From NCBI RefSeq assembly GCF_028471945.1, contig NZ_CP110128.1, forward strand, positions 1 through 64,000: a stretch of DNA of 64,000 nucleotides, read 5' to 3'. Position 1 is the stretch's first letter. Every line of letters starts with the position of its first letter. Positions 1 through 12,902 of the stretch are shown in pieces. Origin of the DNA: Pseudomonas sp. WJP1 (GTDB taxonomy: Bacteria; Pseudomonadota; Gammaproteobacteria; Pseudomonadales; Pseudomonadaceae). The notes under the pieces were generated by a model. That model worked only from the letters and a program-made list of their open reading frames with translations, made no database searches and was not told the origin of the DNA. The position numbers and the translations under genes are program-made.

Positions 1-1494
1 GTGGAGCTTTTGCGCGATGAGCTGCCTGCCCAACAATTCAACACTTGGATCCGTCCACTACAGGTCGAAGCCGAAGGCGACGAGTTGCGTGTCTATGCAC
101 CCAATCGTTTCGTCCTGGACTGGGTCAACGAGAAATACCTGAGTCGCGTCCTGGAATTGCTCGACGAGCACGGCAACGGTATGGCGCCTGCGCTTTCCTT
201 ATTAATAGGCAGCAAACGCAGCTCTGCTCCGCGCGCCGCGCCGAATGCGCCGCTGGCCGCCGCTGCGGCGTCCCAGGTTCAGGCTGCTGCGGCCGCAGCA
301 GCGCCTGTGGCTGCACCTGCAACACCCGCCAAGCGTGCAACGCAAAAAACTGCTGAAGTCACCGAGCTTGAGCCTTCCCGAGACAGCTTCGATCCCATGG
401 CTGGTGCCAGTTCGCAGCAGGCTCCGGTTCGCGCCGAGCAACGTACTGTCCAGGTTGAAGGCGCGCTCAAGCACACCAGCTACCTGAACCGCACCTTTAC
501 CTTCGAGAACTTCGTTGAGGGTAAGTCCAACCAACTGGCCCGGGCCGCGGCTTGGCAAGTGGCGGACAACCCCAAGCACGGTTACAACCCGCTGTTCCTT
601 TATGGTGGTGTAGGTCTGGGTAAAACCCACTTGATGCATGCTGTGGGTAACCATCTATTAAAGAAGAACCCGAACGCCAAGGTCGTGTACCTGCATTCCG
701 AGCGCTTCGTGGCCGACATGGTCAAGGCCCTGCAGCTGAACGCGATCAACGAATTCAAGCGCTTCTACCGTTCGGTGGATGCTTTGCTGATCGACGACAT
801 TCAGTTCTTCGCTCGCAAGGAACGTTCCCAGGAAGAGTTTTTCCACACCTTCAACGCCCTGCTTGAAGGTGGCCAGCAGGTCATCCTTACCAGTGACCGC
901 TACCCGAAAGAAATCGAAGGCCTTGAAGAACGCTTGAAGTCCCGTTTCGGCTGGGGCCTCACGGTGGCCGTTGAGCCGCCGGAACTGGAAACTCGTGTAG
1001 CGATCCTGATGAAGAAGGCCGACCAGGCCAAAGTCGAACTGCCACACGATGCGGCGTTCTTCATTGCCCAACGCATTCGCTCCAACGTCCGCGAACTGGA
1101 AGGTGCGCTCAAACGCGTGATCGCCCATTCGCACTTCATGGGTCGCGATATCACCATCGAGCTGATCCGCGAGTCCCTGAAGGATCTGTTGGCGCTGCAA
1201 GACAAACTGGTCTCTGTGGATAACATTCAGCGCACCGTCGCCGAGTACTACAAGATCAAGATCTCGGATTTGTTGTCCAAACGTCGTTCGCGTTCGGTCG
1301 CCCGTCCACGTCAGGTCGCCATGGCGTTGTCCAAGGAACTGACCAACCACAGCCTGCCGGAAATCGGTGATGTGTTTGGTGGGCGTGACCACACGACAGT
1401 TTTGCACGCCTGCCGCAAGATCAACGAACTTAAGGAATCCGACGCGGACATCCGCGAGGACTACAAGAACCTGCTGCGTACACTGACCACTTGA
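1..1494 (+). CDS. dnaA: Chromosomal replication initiator DnaA (5' end cut off by the window)
   Basis: AAA+ initiator that binds 9-bp DnaA boxes and opens oriC. The GTG at base 1 is an internal valine codon; by comparison with other Pseudomonas DnaA proteins about nine N-terminal residues are missing. Counting from base 1, domain I is followed by a long Ala/Pro-rich linker (residues about 75-115), a Walker A motif GGVGLGKT (202-209), a Walker [10 protein letters not shown] (about 260) and the C-terminal box-binding signature [10 protein letters not shown]. The ending TLTT and stop at 1492-1494 look normal. It is first of the dnaA-dnaN-recF-gyrB cluster. A perfect DnaA box lies inside the gene at 1215-1223. 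Confidence 0.98.
   Translation: MELLRDELPAQQFNTWIRPLQVEAEGDELRVYAPNRFVLDWVNEKYLSRVLELLDEHGNGMAPALSLLIGSKRSSAPRAAPNAPLAAAAASQVQAAAAAAAPVAAPATPAKRATQKTAEVTELEPSRDSFDPMAGASSQQAPVRAEQRTVQVEGALKHTSYLNRTFTFENFVEGKSNQLARAAAWQVADNPKHGYNPLFLYGGVGLGKTHLMHAVGNHLLKKNPNAKVVYLHSERFVADMVKALQLNAINEFKRFYRSVDALLIDDIQFFARKERSQEEFFHTFNALLEGGQQVILTSDRYPKEIEGLEERLKSRFGWGLTVAVEPPELETRVAILMKKADQAKVELPHDAAFFIAQRIRSNVRELEGALKRVIAHSHFMGRDITIELIRESLKDLLALQDKLVSVDNIQRTVAEYYKIKISDLLSKRRSRSVARPRQVAMALSKELTNHSLPEIGDVFGGRDHTTVLHACRKINELKESDADIREDYKNLLRTLTT
1215..1223 (-). other. DnaA box, perfect consensus, inside dnaA
   Basis: TGTGGATAA, the complement of TTATCCACA, encodes Val-Asp-Asn within dnaA. One of twelve perfect boxes in the first 28.2 kb. 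Binding is not shown by sequence alone. Confidence 0.6.
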
Positions 1495-1532
1495 TGAACA
1501 CCAGCGCAGCTTTTAAGGCAAGGGACTAGACC

Positions 1533-2636
1533 ATGCATTTCACCATTCAACGCGAAGCCCTGTTGAAACCCCTGCAACTGGTCGCAGGCGTCGTCGAGCG
1601 CCGACAGACCTTGCCGGTGCTCTCCAACGTGCTGCTGGTTGTCGAAGGCCAGCAACTGTCGCTGACCGGTACCGACCTTGAAGTCGAGCTGGTTGGTCGT
1701 GTGCAACTCGAAGAGCCTGCTGAAACAGGTTCCATCACCGTGCCTGCACGTAAGCTGATGGATATCTGCAAAAGCCTGCCGAACGACGCGCTGATCGACA
1801 TCAAGGTCGATGAGCAGAAGCTGGTAGTGAAGGCTGGCCGTAGCCGCTTCACCCTCTCGACCCTGCCGGCCAACGATTTCCCTACCGTGGAAGAAGGCCC
1901 GGGCTCGCTGACCTGCAGCCTCGAGCAAAGCAAACTGCGTCGCCTGATTGAACGCACCAGCTTTGCCATGGCCCAGCAGGACGTACGTTACTACCTCAAC
2001 GGCATGCTGCTGGAAGTCTCGGCAGGCGTCATTCGCGCCGTGGCCACCGACGGTCACCGCCTGGCGATGTGCTCGATGCAGGCTGATATCGGCCAGCCGG
2101 ATCGCCACCAGGTTATCGTGCCGCGCAAGGGTATCCTTGAACTGGCACGTTTGCTGACCGAGCCGGACGGTATCGTCAGCATTGTCCTGGGCCAGCACCA
2201 CATTCGCGCTACCACCGGTGAGTTCACCTTCACCTCGAAACTGGTCGACGGCAAATTCCCGGACTACGAGCGCGTTCTGCCAAAAGGCGGCGACAAGCTG
2301 GTGCTCGGTGATCGCCAGGCGCTGCGCGAGGCGTTCAGCCGCACGGCGATTCTGTCCAACGAGAAGTACCGCGGCATCCGCCTGCAACTGGCCGCAGGTC
2401 AGCTGAAGATCCAGGCGAACAACCCGGAGCAGGAAGAAGCGGAAGAGGAAGTGGGCGTTGAGTACAACGGAGGCTCCCTGGAAATCGGCTTCAACGTCAG
2501 CTACTTGCTCGACGTACTGGGCGTGATGACCACCGAACAGGTTCGCCTGATCCTGTCCGACTCCAACAGCAGTGCGCTGGTCCAGGAGTCCGACAACGAC
2601 GACTCGGCCTACGTCGTCATGCCGATGCGTCTGTAA
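1533..2636 (+). CDS. dnaN: DNA polymerase III sliding clamp, beta subunit
   Basis: Ring-shaped processivity clamp that tethers DNA polymerase III to DNA. The 367-residue product has the normal length for a three-domain beta clamp, starting MHFTIQREALL and ending with the conserved VVMPMRL tail that forms part of the partner-binding pocket. It begins 38 bp after dnaA with an AAGG-type ribosome site upstream. The dnaA-dnaN gap holds no DnaA box in this strain. It is followed by recF after 20 bp, so dnaA, dnaN, recF and gyrB are probably co-transcribed, with possible internal promoters. Confidence 0.98.
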   Translation: MHFTIQREALLKPLQLVAGVVERRQTLPVLSNVLLVVEGQQLSLTGTDLEVELVGRVQLEEPAETGSITVPARKLMDICKSLPNDALIDIKVDEQKLVVKAGRSRFTLSTLPANDFPTVEEGPGSLTCSLEQSKLRRLIERTSFAMAQQDVRYYLNGMLLEVSAGVIRAVATDGHRLAMCSMQADIGQPDRHQVIVPRKGILELARLLTEPDGIVSIVLGQHHIRATTGEFTFTSKLVDGKFPDYERVLPKGGDKLVLGDRQALREAFSRTAILSNEKYRGIRLQLAAGQLKIQANNPEQEEAEEEVGVEYNGGSLEIGFNVSYLLDVLGVMTTEQVRLILSDSNSSALVQESDNDDSAYVVMPMRL

Positions 2637-2656
2637 TCATGTTCAGCAGAAGCTAG

Positions 2657-6183
<3,527 letters not shown>

Positions 6184-6205
6184 TCCCGGTTCACTCGCCA
6201 AACGA

Positions 6206-6240
6206 AAAAGGCCAACGCATGTGCGTTGGCCTTTTTTTTG
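6206..6240 (+). terminator. Rho-independent terminator of the dnaA-gyrB cluster
   Basis: A near-perfect stem (AAGGCCAACGCA pairing with TGCGTTGGCCTT) with a short TG loop and a run of eight T. It begins about 23 bp after the gyrB stop. Confidence 0.93.
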
Positions 6241-6288
6241 AATTATGAAAGATATTCTGCAGGCGTGAAACACCCACGTTACAGGCAT

Positions 6289-6319
6289 AAAAAAACCGGC
6301 TATATCAGCCGGTTTTTTT
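6289..6319. terminator. Second terminator hairpin after gyrB
   Basis: Stem AAAACCGGCT / AGCCGGTTTT around TATATC, flanked by A7 on one side and T7 on the other, so it could act in both directions: as backup for gyrB and as terminator for the leftward acyltransferase gene. Confidence 0.85.
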
Positions 6320-6322
6320 GCG

Positions 6323-6358
6323 CCCGAAAAAAACTTATGCACGTTTTTCGGGTTTTTT
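6323..6358 (+). terminator. Third hairpin with T-tract after gyrB
   Basis: CCCGAAAAA pairs with TTTTTCGGG across a 12-base loop and is followed by seven T. It is A/T-rich and weaker than the first two. An A/T-rich stretch (about 6350-6425) and a perfect DnaA box follow. Confidence 0.6.
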
Positions 6359-6434
6359 TCGATTTAAGAAATATCTATATAAATCATCAAGTTAGAAGCA
6401 AAAAAAAGCACTTTTCTCACAAACGGTACACAGG

Positions 6435-6443
6435 TTATCCACA
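6435..6443 (+). other. Intergenic DnaA box next to an A/T-rich stretch
   Basis: Perfect TTATCCACA between gyrB and the acyltransferase gene, directly after roughly 75 bp of A/T-rich DNA. The arrangement resembles one unwinding element plus one box, but a single box is not enough to call an origin. Confidence 0.65.
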
Positions 6444-6448
6444 GAGCC

Positions 6449-7228
6449 TCAGACAACCACCTGATCGTTGGCAGCCGGTGCTTGTGGAGCGGGTGGCAAA
6501 GAGCCCATTTCCCGTTGCATCTGCTCGTTCCAGGCCTGAACCCGATCGTTCAAATCGGCGATAGCCCGTGGACCGCTACCTTCGGCATACATCGGCGCGC
6601 CGATGATCACGGTGATGACGCCCTGCTTCTTCTTCCAGCCGGTTTTTGGCCAGAACTTGCCAGCGTTGTGGGCAATCGGCAGCACCGGTAGCTCGGCATT
6701 CACCGCCAGCGCCGTACCGCCCCGCGAGAATTTGCCGATGGTGCCGTAGGGAACGCGGGTGCCTTCGGGGAAAATCAGCACCCAGACGTTGTCCTTGAGC
6801 AGTTCATCGCCTTTCTTGGCGACATGCTTGAGTGCCGCTTTCGGGTTGTCGCGGTCGATGGCGATCGGGCGCAGCATGGCCATCGCCCAGCCGAAGAAAG
6901 GCACGTAGAGCAGTTCGCGCTTGAGCACCTGGCTCAATGGCTCGAAATAGGCTGAGAGAAAGAATGTCTCCCAGGTGCTCTGGTGGTTCGACTGGATCAC
7001 GCAGGGCTGTGCGGGCACGTTCTCGGCACCCTTCACTTCATAGCGAATGCCCAGGAACACCTTGCTCAGCCACAAGGCGCAGCGGCACCAATACACGTTG
7101 ATGAACCGATAGCGCGCCTTGAACGGCAGAAAGGGCGCGATAAAAAAACTCAGGCTGCACCACAGCAGAGAGCTGGTGCCCAGCAGCAGGTAAAAGAGAA
7201 ATGTTCTGATGGCCTGCAGTATCGACAT
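6449..7228 (-). CDS. 1-acyl-glycerol-3-phosphate acyltransferase family protein (PlsC-like)
   Basis: Membrane-bound acyltransferase of the PlsC/lysophospholipid family, probably acylating lysophosphatidic acid or another lysophospholipid at the inner membrane. The chosen start (MSILQAIRTF) gives 259 residues with an N-terminal hydrophobic anchor (about 5-35), the catalytic block NHQSTWE (His82, with Glu where many members have Asp) and FPEGTR (153-158). In P. aeruginosa the gene in this place is called lptA. A longer reading from 7273 adds 15 residues without typical character. The C-terminal 15 residues are Pro/Ala-rich. It lies 66 bp downstream of gmhB on the same strand. Confidence 0.85.
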   Translation of the reverse strand: MSILQAIRTFLFYLLLGTSSLLWCSLSFFIAPFLPFKARYRFINVYWCRCALWLSKVFLGIRYEVKGAENVPAQPCVIQSNHQSTWETFFLSAYFEPLSQVLKRELLYVPFFGWAMAMLRPIAIDRDNPKAALKHVAKKGDELLKDNVWVLIFPEGTRVPYGTIGKFSRGGTALAVNAELPVLPIAHNAGKFWPKTGWKKKQGVITVIIGAPMYAEGSGPRAIADLNDRVQAWNEQMQREMGSLPPAPQAPAANDQVVV

Positions 7229-7294
7229 GGCGACGTTTACCGTTACGGGCACTGCCCGACTGTTCAAGCGCACTCCCGATCTGTCGAAAGCGCT

Positions 7295-7828
7295 CTAATT
7301 GTGGATAAGTTCTGCGGCAATCGCCGCCAGATCGTCGAAAATCAAAGTGCCTGCCGGTAGGGTCTTGCCCAAAGTCTTTTCGCCTTTCCCGGTCTTAACT
7401 AAAACAGGCTGAGAATCGACGGCTTTGGCGGCTTCCAGGTCACCGAGACTATCGCCGACAAACCATAGATCAGTCAGCGATACGTTGTAATGTGCGGCGA
7501 TGCTTTTCAACATCCCGGGTTTGGGCTTGCGGCAATCGCAGCCGTCGTCCGGCCCGTGCGGGCAATAGACGATCAGGCCGACTTCACCACCCTGCTCGGC
7601 CACCAGCGAGCGCAAGCGCGCGTGCATGGCGTCCAGGGTGGCGAGATCGTAATAGCCGCGAGCGATGCCCGACTGGTTGGTGGCGACCGCCACCGTCCAG
7701 CCGGCCTTGCTCAACTGCGCGATGGCTTCGATCGAACCGGGGAGTGGAATCCACTCCTCCACCGACTTGATGTAAGCGTCGGAGTCGTAATTGATCACCC
7801 CGTCCCGATCGAGTATCAGCAGTTTCAA
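7295..7828 (-). CDS. gmhB: D-glycero-beta-D-manno-heptose 1,7-bisphosphate 7-phosphatase
   Basis: Cytoplasmic HAD phosphatase of the ADP-heptose pathway that feeds the LPS inner core. The 177-residue protein carries the HAD nucleophile motif DRDGVIN (Asp7 and Asp9), the NQSGIARG segment, a zinc-type loop CPHGPDDGCDCRKPKPG, and the C-terminal GDSLGDLEAA. It sits between glyS (6 bp away) and the PlsC-like gene on the same strand, the usual Pseudomonas order. Its last codons contain a perfect DnaA box (7300-7308). Confidence 0.94.
   Translation of the reverse strand: MKLLILDRDGVINYDSDAYIKSVEEWIPLPGSIEAIAQLSKAGWTVAVATNQSGIARGYYDLATLDAMHARLRSLVAEQGGEVGLIVYCPHGPDDGCDCRKPKPGMLKSIAAHYNVSLTDLWFVGDSLGDLEAAKAVDSQPVLVKTGKGEKTLGKTLPAGTLIFDDLAAIAAELIHN
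7300..7308 (-). other. DnaA box, perfect consensus, in the gmhB 3' end
   Basis: TGTGGATAA; read on the gmhB strand it forms part of the codons for the last residues (Leu-Ile-His-Asn). Confidence 0.6.
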
Positions 7829-7834
7829 ACAGTC

Positions 7835-9889
7835 TTACCCCAGCAACGAAATATCGGCGACGCCGAGGAACAAGCCACGCAGACGCGCCAGCAATGCATA
7901 ACGGTTGGCGCGCACATTGGCGTCTTCCGCATTGACCATCACCGCTTCGAAGAACGCATCCACCGGCTCGCGCAAGGCGGCCAGGCGTGCCAGCGATTCG
8001 CTGTACTGACGTGCCGCGGCCATAGGCTGAACAGCCTGGTCAGCCTGCTGGATCGCCGAGTACAGGGAGAACTCGTTGGCATTGTCGAAGTACTTGGCTT
8101 CCACCACGGTCGGTACCGAGCCTTCGACCTTGCTCAGCAAGTTCGAAACGCGCTTGTTCACCGCCGCCAGGGCCGCGGCTTCCGGCAACTTGCGGAAGGC
8201 CTGTACCGCTTGCACGCGCTGGTCGAAATCGAGGGCCGAGCCCGGGTTCAAGGCACGAACCGACAGGTAGGTCGCCACGTCGACGCCTTCATCCTCATAA
8301 CGGGCACGCAGACGGTCGAAGATGAATTCCAGCACGGCGTCGTTGAGGCCGGCAGCCTTGACCTTGGTACCGAACGCATTCACGGCGAAGGCCACGGCGT
8401 CGTTCAGGTCCAGATCCAGCTGTTTCTCGATCAGGATACGCAGCACGCCCAATGCGGCACGGCGCAGGGCGTACGGGTCTTTGCTGCCGGTCGGCAGCAT
8501 GCCGATGCCGAAGATCCCCACGAGGGTGTCGAGCTTGTCGGCGATGGCCACGGCCGCACCGGTCAGGGTGGACGGCAGTTCAGCGCCGGCACCGCGCGGC
8601 ATGTACTGCTCGTTCAGGGCCAGGGCGACGTCTTGCGGCTCTCCGTCATTGAGGGCGTAGTAGTAGCCGGCGACACCTTGCATCTCCGGGAACTCGCCGA
8701 CCATTTCGGTGGACAGGTCGCATTTCGACAGCAAGCCTGCGCGGGCGGCCCACGAAGCGTTGCCGCCAATGCGCGCGGCGATGTAGGCAGCGAGCTTGGA
8801 AACGCGTTCGGCCTTGTCGTAGACGCTGCCGAGTTTTTCCTGGAACACCACGTTTTGCAGGCGCTGGTTGAAGTCTTCGAGTTTCTGCTTCTTGTCTTGC
8901 TTGAAGAAGAACTCGGCGTCGGTCAGGCGTGGGCGAACCACTTTTTCGTTACCGGCGATGATCTGCTGCGGGTCTTTGCTTTCGATGTTGGCCACGGTAA
9001 TGAAACGTGGCAGCAACTTGCCTTCGGCATCCAGCAGGCAGAAGTACTTCTGGTTGTCCTGCATGGTGGTGATCAGCGCTTCTTGCGGCACGTCGAGGAA
9101 ACGCTCCTCGAACGAGCACACCAGTGGCACCGGCCATTCGACCAGTGCGGTCACTTCATCGAGCAGGGCTGGCGGAACGATCGCCGTGCCTTCCTGGCGG
9201 GTGGCCAGTTCTTCGGTGCGCTTGCTGATGATGTCGCGGCGTTCGTTGGCGTCGGCCAGCACGTAAGCGGCACGCAGGTCAGCCAGGTAGCTGGACGGCG
9301 AACCGATGCGCACGCTTTCCGGGTGGTGGAAGCGGTGACCACGGGATTCACGGCCGGACTTCTGGGCGAGGATGGTGCAGTCGATGACCTGGTCACCAAG
9401 CAGCATCACCAGCCATTGGGTCGGACGCACGAACTCTTCCTTGCGCGCGCCCCAGCGCATGCGCTTCGGAATCGGCAGGTCGTTCAGCGAATCTTCTACG
9501 ATGGTCGGCAGCAGGCTTGCGGTCGGCTTGCCGGCGATGCTTTGGCTATAGCGCAGTTTCGGGCCGCTCTGATCGATTTCGCTCAGGTCGACGCCGCACT
9601 TCTTGGCAAAGCCCAGTGCCGCTTGAGTCGGGTTGCCTTCGGCATCGAACGCGGCCTGACGTGGCGGGCCGTCGAGGTTGATGCTGCGATCCGGCTGCTG
9701 GGTGGCCAGCGAGGTGATCAGCACCGCCAGACGGCGCGGCGCGGCATACACGGTTTTGGTCTCGTAGTTCAGGCCGGCAGCTTGCAGGCCCTTGTCGATA
9801 CCGGCAAGGAACGCCTCGGCCAGGGTGTTCAGGGCCTTGGGTGGCAGTTCTTCAGTGCCCAATTCAACCAGAAAATCCAGAGCACTCAT
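7835..9889 (-). CDS. glyS: Glycyl-tRNA synthetase, beta subunit
   Basis: Beta chain of the bacterial alpha2-beta2 type glycyl-tRNA synthetase; it recognises tRNA-Gly and supports the catalytic alpha chain. The 684-residue protein begins [20 protein letters not shown], the characteristic N-terminus, and contains the HD-like internal region and a C-terminal anticodon-binding (DALR-type) segment ending GVADISLLG. The ATG overlaps the glyQ stop by 4 bp (ATGA), so glyQ and glyS are translationally coupled. Confidence 0.97.
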   Translation of the reverse strand: MSALDFLVELGTEELPPKALNTLAEAFLAGIDKGLQAAGLNYETKTVYAAPRRLAVLITSLATQQPDRSINLDGPPRQAAFDAEGNPTQAALGFAKKCGVDLSEIDQSGPKLRYSQSIAGKPTASLLPTIVEDSLNDLPIPKRMRWGARKEEFVRPTQWLVMLLGDQVIDCTILAQKSGRESRGHRFHHPESVRIGSPSSYLADLRAAYVLADANERRDIISKRTEELATRQEGTAIVPPALLDEVTALVEWPVPLVCSFEERFLDVPQEALITTMQDNQKYFCLLDAEGKLLPRFITVANIESKDPQQIIAGNEKVVRPRLTDAEFFFKQDKKQKLEDFNQRLQNVVFQEKLGSVYDKAERVSKLAAYIAARIGGNASWAARAGLLSKCDLSTEMVGEFPEMQGVAGYYYALNDGEPQDVALALNEQYMPRGAGAELPSTLTGAAVAIADKLDTLVGIFGIGMLPTGSKDPYALRRAALGVLRILIEKQLDLDLNDAVAFAVNAFGTKVKAAGLNDAVLEFIFDRLRARYEDEGVDVATYLSVRALNPGSALDFDQRVQAVQAFRKLPEAAALAAVNKRVSNLLSKVEGSVPTVVEAKYFDNANEFSLYSAIQQADQAVQPMAAARQYSESLARLAALREPVDAFFEAVMVNAEDANVRANRYALLARLRGLFLGVADISLLG

Positions 9890-10839
9890 TGTGCAGCCTC
9901 CAGCTTGGCCAGTACTTCGTCACGCAGGTCCGGGGTCGCCATCGGGAAGCCCAGCTTGGCGCGAGCCAGCAGGTAGGCTTGCGCAACGGAACGCGCCAGG
10001 GTGCGTACACGCAGGATGTATTGCTGACGTGCGGTCACGGAAATCGCCCGGCGCGCATCCAGCAGGTTGAAGGTGTGGGACGCCTTCAACACCATTTCGT
10101 AGCTCGGCAACGGCAGCGGCTGGTCGAGTTCGATCAGGCGCTTGGCTTCGCTTTCGTAGAAATCGAACAGTTCGAACAGCTTCTCGACGTTGGCGTGTTC
10201 GAAGTTGTAGGTCGACTGTTCCACTTCGTTCTGGTGGAACACGTCGCCGTAGGTCACTTTGCCGAACGGACCGTCAGCCCAGACCAGGTCGTAGACCGAG
10301 TCCACGCCTTGCAGGTACATGGCCAGGCGCTCGAGGCCGTAGGTGATCTCGCCGGTCACCGGGTAGCATTCGATGCCGCCCGCTTGCTGGAAGTAGGTGA
10401 ACTGGGTCACTTCCATGCCGTTGAGCCAGACTTCCCAGCCCAGACCCCAGGCGCCGAGGGTCGGCGATTCCCAGTTGTCTTCGACGAAGCGGATGTCATG
10501 CACCAGTGGGTCCAGGCCCACGTGCTTGAGGGAGCCCAGGTACAGCTCCTGGAAGTTGTCCGGGTTCGGCTTGAGCACTACCTGGAACTGGTAGTAGTGC
10601 TGCAGACGGTTCGGGTTTTCGCCGTAGCGGCCGTCAGTCGGGCGACGACTTGGCTGCACATAAGCGGCGTTCCAGGTTTCCGGGCCAATGGCGCGCAGGA
10701 ATGTAGCGGTGTGGAAAGTGCCGGCGCCTACTTCCATATCGTAGGGCTGAAGTACCACACAACCTTGCTCGGCCCAGTATTGCTGGAGGGCGAGGATCAA
10801 GTCTTGGAAGGTACGCACGGCTGGCGTAGGCTGGCTCAC
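9886..10839 (-). CDS. glyQ: Glycyl-tRNA synthetase, alpha subunit
   Basis: Catalytic alpha chain, forming glycyl-adenylate and charging tRNA-Gly with GlyS. The GTG start at 10839 gives (M)[18 protein letters not shown] and 317 residues, close to family length; the upstream in-frame extension is not conserved-looking and would run into the divergent tag gene. Core segments include [19 protein letters not shown] and [20 protein letters not shown]. It is divergent from tag, so both promoters lie within 10840-10920. Confidence 0.96.
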   Translation of the reverse strand: MSQPTPAVRTFQDLILALQQYWAEQGCVVLQPYDMEVGAGTFHTATFLRAIGPETWNAAYVQPSRRPTDGRYGENPNRLQHYYQFQVVLKPNPDNFQELYLGSLKHVGLDPLVHDIRFVEDNWESPTLGAWGLGWEVWLNGMEVTQFTYFQQAGGIECYPVTGEITYGLERLAMYLQGVDSVYDLVWADGPFGKVTYGDVFHQNEVEQSTYNFEHANVEKLFELFDFYESEAKRLIELDQPLPLPSYEMVLKASHTFNLLDARRAISVTARQQYILRVRTLARSVAQAYLLARAKLGFPMATPDLRDEVLAKLEAAQ

Positions 10840-10920
10840 GAAATTCACCTGTTTCTTGGGCTGCGATTTAAAGAGCGGGAGTATACCCGATTCGTTGCTG
10901 CGCACGCCCCCTGGAGCCCT

Positions 10921-11478
10921 ATGCCACGCTGCTTTTGGTGTACCGAAGATCCGCTGTACATGGCTTATCACGATCAGGAGTGGGGCACGCCGCTACGCGA
11001 TGCGCAGGCATTGTTCGAGTTGCTTTTGCTCGAAGGGTTCCAGGCCGGCCTTTCCTGGATCACCGTGCTGCGTAAACGCGAGCATTATCGCCAGGTGATG
11101 TACGGCTTCGACGTGCAGCGCGTGGCGCAGATGAGCGACGCGGAAATCGATGAATTGATGCTCGACCCGGGCATCATCCGCAATCGCCTCAAGCTCAATG
11201 CGGCCCGACGCAATGCCCAGGCCTGGATGGCGCTGGAGGACCCGGTGGGGTTTCTCTGGTCTTTTGTCGGCGGTGTGCCAAAGATCAATCATTTCAAGGA
11301 TCGCAGCGAAGTGCCGGCCATCACGCCCGAGGCGGTGGAAATGAGCAAAGGCCTGAAAAAGGCCGGGTTCACCTTCGTTGGCCCGACCATTTGCTACGCG
11401 CTGATGCAGGCCTCAGGCATGGTCATGGACCACACCCGGGATTGCGATCGCTACGCGCAGCTGGTCAACGGCGGTTAG
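10921..11478 (+). CDS. tag: DNA-3-methyladenine glycosylase I
   Basis: Constitutive base-excision repair enzyme that removes 3-methyladenine. The 185-residue product has the zinc-binding residues of the Tag family: Cys4 and His17 near the N-terminus and the MDHTRDC pair near the C-terminus. Typical segments are [33 protein letters not shown] and a C-terminal [15 protein letters not shown]. The start ATG 10921 is fixed by the family N-terminus MPRCFWC. An upstream in-frame reading is antisense to glyQ and is rejected. htrB follows after 40 bp. Confidence 0.95.
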   Translation: MPRCFWCTEDPLYMAYHDQEWGTPLRDAQALFELLLLEGFQAGLSWITVLRKREHYRQVMYGFDVQRVAQMSDAEIDELMLDPGIIRNRLKLNAARRNAQAWMALEDPVGFLWSFVGGVPKINHFKDRSEVPAITPEAVEMSKGLKKAGFTFVGPTICYALMQASGMVMDHTRDCDRYAQLVNGG

Positions 11479-11517
11479 AATAGCCGCCTCGCGCACAGCA
11501 CAAGATCAGGAGTGACC

Positions 11518-11526
11518 TGTGGATAA
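11518..11526 (-). other. DnaA box, perfect consensus, at the htrB start codon
   Basis: TGTGGATAA covers the GTG start and the next codons (Met-Asp-Lys) of htrB. DnaA binding here could affect htrB expression; this is inference. Confidence 0.6.
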
Positions 11527-12406
11527 GTTTAAAGGCGCCTTGCTGGTAGGCGCTCTGCGGCTGTTTGCCCTGCTCCCGTGGCGGGCAGTACAGGCTGTCG
11601 GCTCGGCGATTGGCTGGGTGATGTGGAAAACCCCCAACCGTTCCCGCGACGTGGTGCGGATCAACCTCTCCAAGTGCTTTCCGGACATGGATCCCGCCGA
11701 ACGCGAGCGTCTGGTCGGCCAGAGCCTGAAAGACATTGGCAAGTCCCTGACCGAAAGCGCCTGTGCCTGGATCTGGCCGGCCCAGCGCTCCATCGACCTG
11801 GTCCGCGAAGTGGAAGGCCTCGACGTATTGAAAGACGCCCTCGCCTCCGGCAAAGGCGTGGTGGGCATCACCAGTCACCTGGGCAACTGGGAAGTGCTCA
11901 ACCACTTCTACTGCAGCCAGTGCAAACCGATCATTTTCTATCGTCCGCCGAAATTGAAAGCGGTGGATGAATTGCTGCAAAAGCAACGGGTGCAACTGGG
12001 CAACAAGGTGGCCGCTTCCACCAAGGAAGGCATCCTCAGCGTGATCAAGGAAGTGCGCAGAGGTGGTGCAGTGGGTATTCCGGCCGACCCGGAACCGGCC
12101 GAATCCGCCGGGATCTTCGTGCCGTTCTTCGCCGTTCAGGCGCTGACCAGCAAGTTCGTACCGAACATGCTCGCCGGTGGCAAGGCGGTTGGCGTGTTCC
12201 TGCATGCGCTGCGGTTGCCGGACGGTTCGGGTTACAAGGTAATCCTGGAAGCCGCGCCCGAAGCGATGTACAGCACCGATACCGCCACGTCTTGCGCAGC
12301 CATGAGCCAGGTCGTCGAGCGCTATGTGCGGGCGTATCCGAGCCAGTACATGTGGAGCATGAAGCGCTTCAAGAAGCGTCCTCCGGGTGAAGAACGCTGG
12401 TACTGA
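11519..12406 (+). CDS. htrB: Lipid A late acyltransferase (HtrB/LpxL family), GTG start
   Basis: Inner-membrane acyltransferase that adds a secondary acyl chain to lipid A. The 295-residue protein has an N-terminal hydrophobic segment, the catalytic HX4E motif HLGNWE (His120, Glu125) and the conserved stretch ending in SQYMWSMKRFKKRPPGE. P. aeruginosa has two htrB-like genes and the one beside tag is htrB1; which chain this enzyme adds cannot be read from the sequence. The GTG start is preceded by AGGAG (about 11507-11511). Confidence 0.92.
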   Translation: MDKFKGALLVGALRLFALLPWRAVQAVGSAIGWVMWKTPNRSRDVVRINLSKCFPDMDPAERERLVGQSLKDIGKSLTESACAWIWPAQRSIDLVREVEGLDVLKDALASGKGVVGITSHLGNWEVLNHFYCSQCKPIIFYRPPKLKAVDELLQKQRVQLGNKVAASTKEGILSVIKEVRRGGAVGIPADPEPAESAGIFVPFFAVQALTSKFVPNMLAGGKAVGVFLHALRLPDGSGYKVILEAAPEAMYSTDTATSCAAMSQVVERYVRAYPSQYMWSMKRFKKRPPGEERWY

Positions 12407-12431
12407 GTCGGTCGGCTTGGGCGATCTGCAG

Positions 12432-12746
12432 TCAGTGCGCCTGACGGTCGAGCTTCTTCAGAAACACTGTCATTTCCTTTTCGGCCTGTTTATCGCCGTG
12501 GTTTTGGGCGGCTTCCAGGCCTTTCTCCCAGGCTTGTCGCGCCGCTGCAAAATCCGCCAGCGCCAGATGAGCCTTGCCCAACAGCTTCCAGGCAGCCGAA
12601 TACTTCGGATCAATCTCGACGCAGCGCTGGAAATGCTCGACTGCCTTGGCGTTATCCCCAAGATCCAGGTAACCCTTGCCCAGGCCGAAGCGCAGCAATG
12701 AGTTATCCACACCCTTGGCGAGCATTTTTTCCAGGGATTCGATCAT
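12432..12746 (-). CDS. Small tetratricopeptide-repeat protein
   Basis: A 104-residue cytoplasmic TPR protein with no signal peptide. Two to three TPR-like helical pairs are visible, for example LLRFGLGKGYLDLGDNAKAV and the following AWKLLGKAHLALADFAAARQ, suggesting a protein-protein adaptor. Start ATG 12746 (MIESLEKML) has GAGG upstream; the longer reading from 12797 runs into the adjacent REP repeat. The family is conserved beside trkA in Pseudomonas but has no function I can name. It is convergent with htrB. Confidence 0.8.
   Translation of the reverse strand: MIESLEKMLAKGVDNSLLRFGLGKGYLDLGDNAKAVEHFQRCVEIDPKYSAAWKLLGKAHLALADFAAARQAWEKGLEAAQNHGDKQAEKEMTVFLKKLDRQAH
12703..12711 (+). other. 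DnaA box, perfect consensus, in the TPR gene
   Basis: TTATCCACA within the N-terminal coding part of the TPR protein gene, 255 bp from the next perfect box at 12958. Confidence 0.6.
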
Positions 12747-12786
12747 TGGCGGCACCTCTTGTTGATGGGTGGAGTTGGAGATCGCC

Positions 12787-12890
12787 TTCGCGGGCAAGCC
12801 TCGCTCCTACGGGTCCGAGTCGTACTCGAAATACGCGAATAATCAGAGCCTGTAGGAGCGAGCGATGCGGCGACCCGACTTGCCCGCGAA
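12787..12890. repeat. Degenerate REP pair (REPIN-like) between the TPR gene and trkA
   Basis: Left arm TTCGCGGGCAAGCCTCGCTC (from 12787) is matched in inverse by TGTAGGAGCGAG (12851-12862) and TTGCCCGCGAA (12880-12890). The right arm is split by about 17 bp of extra sequence, so this copy looks decayed compared with the other pairs in the window. Confidence 0.75.
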
Positions 12891-12902
12891 GAGGCCTTCG
12901 GA

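Noticed and set aside
1495..1532. Origin or DnaA boxes between dnaA and dnaN
   Set aside because: The gap is 38 bp and contains no box; the classical oriC should lie upstream of base 1.
7490..9976. 828-codon open frame antisense to gmhB and glyS
   Set aside because: Shadow of two well-supported genes; no ribosome site and no domain resemblance.
9841..10920. N-terminal extension of tag, antisense to glyQ
   Set aside because: The Tag family begins at MPRCFWC (10921) with zinc ligand Cys4; the extension is a glyQ shadow.
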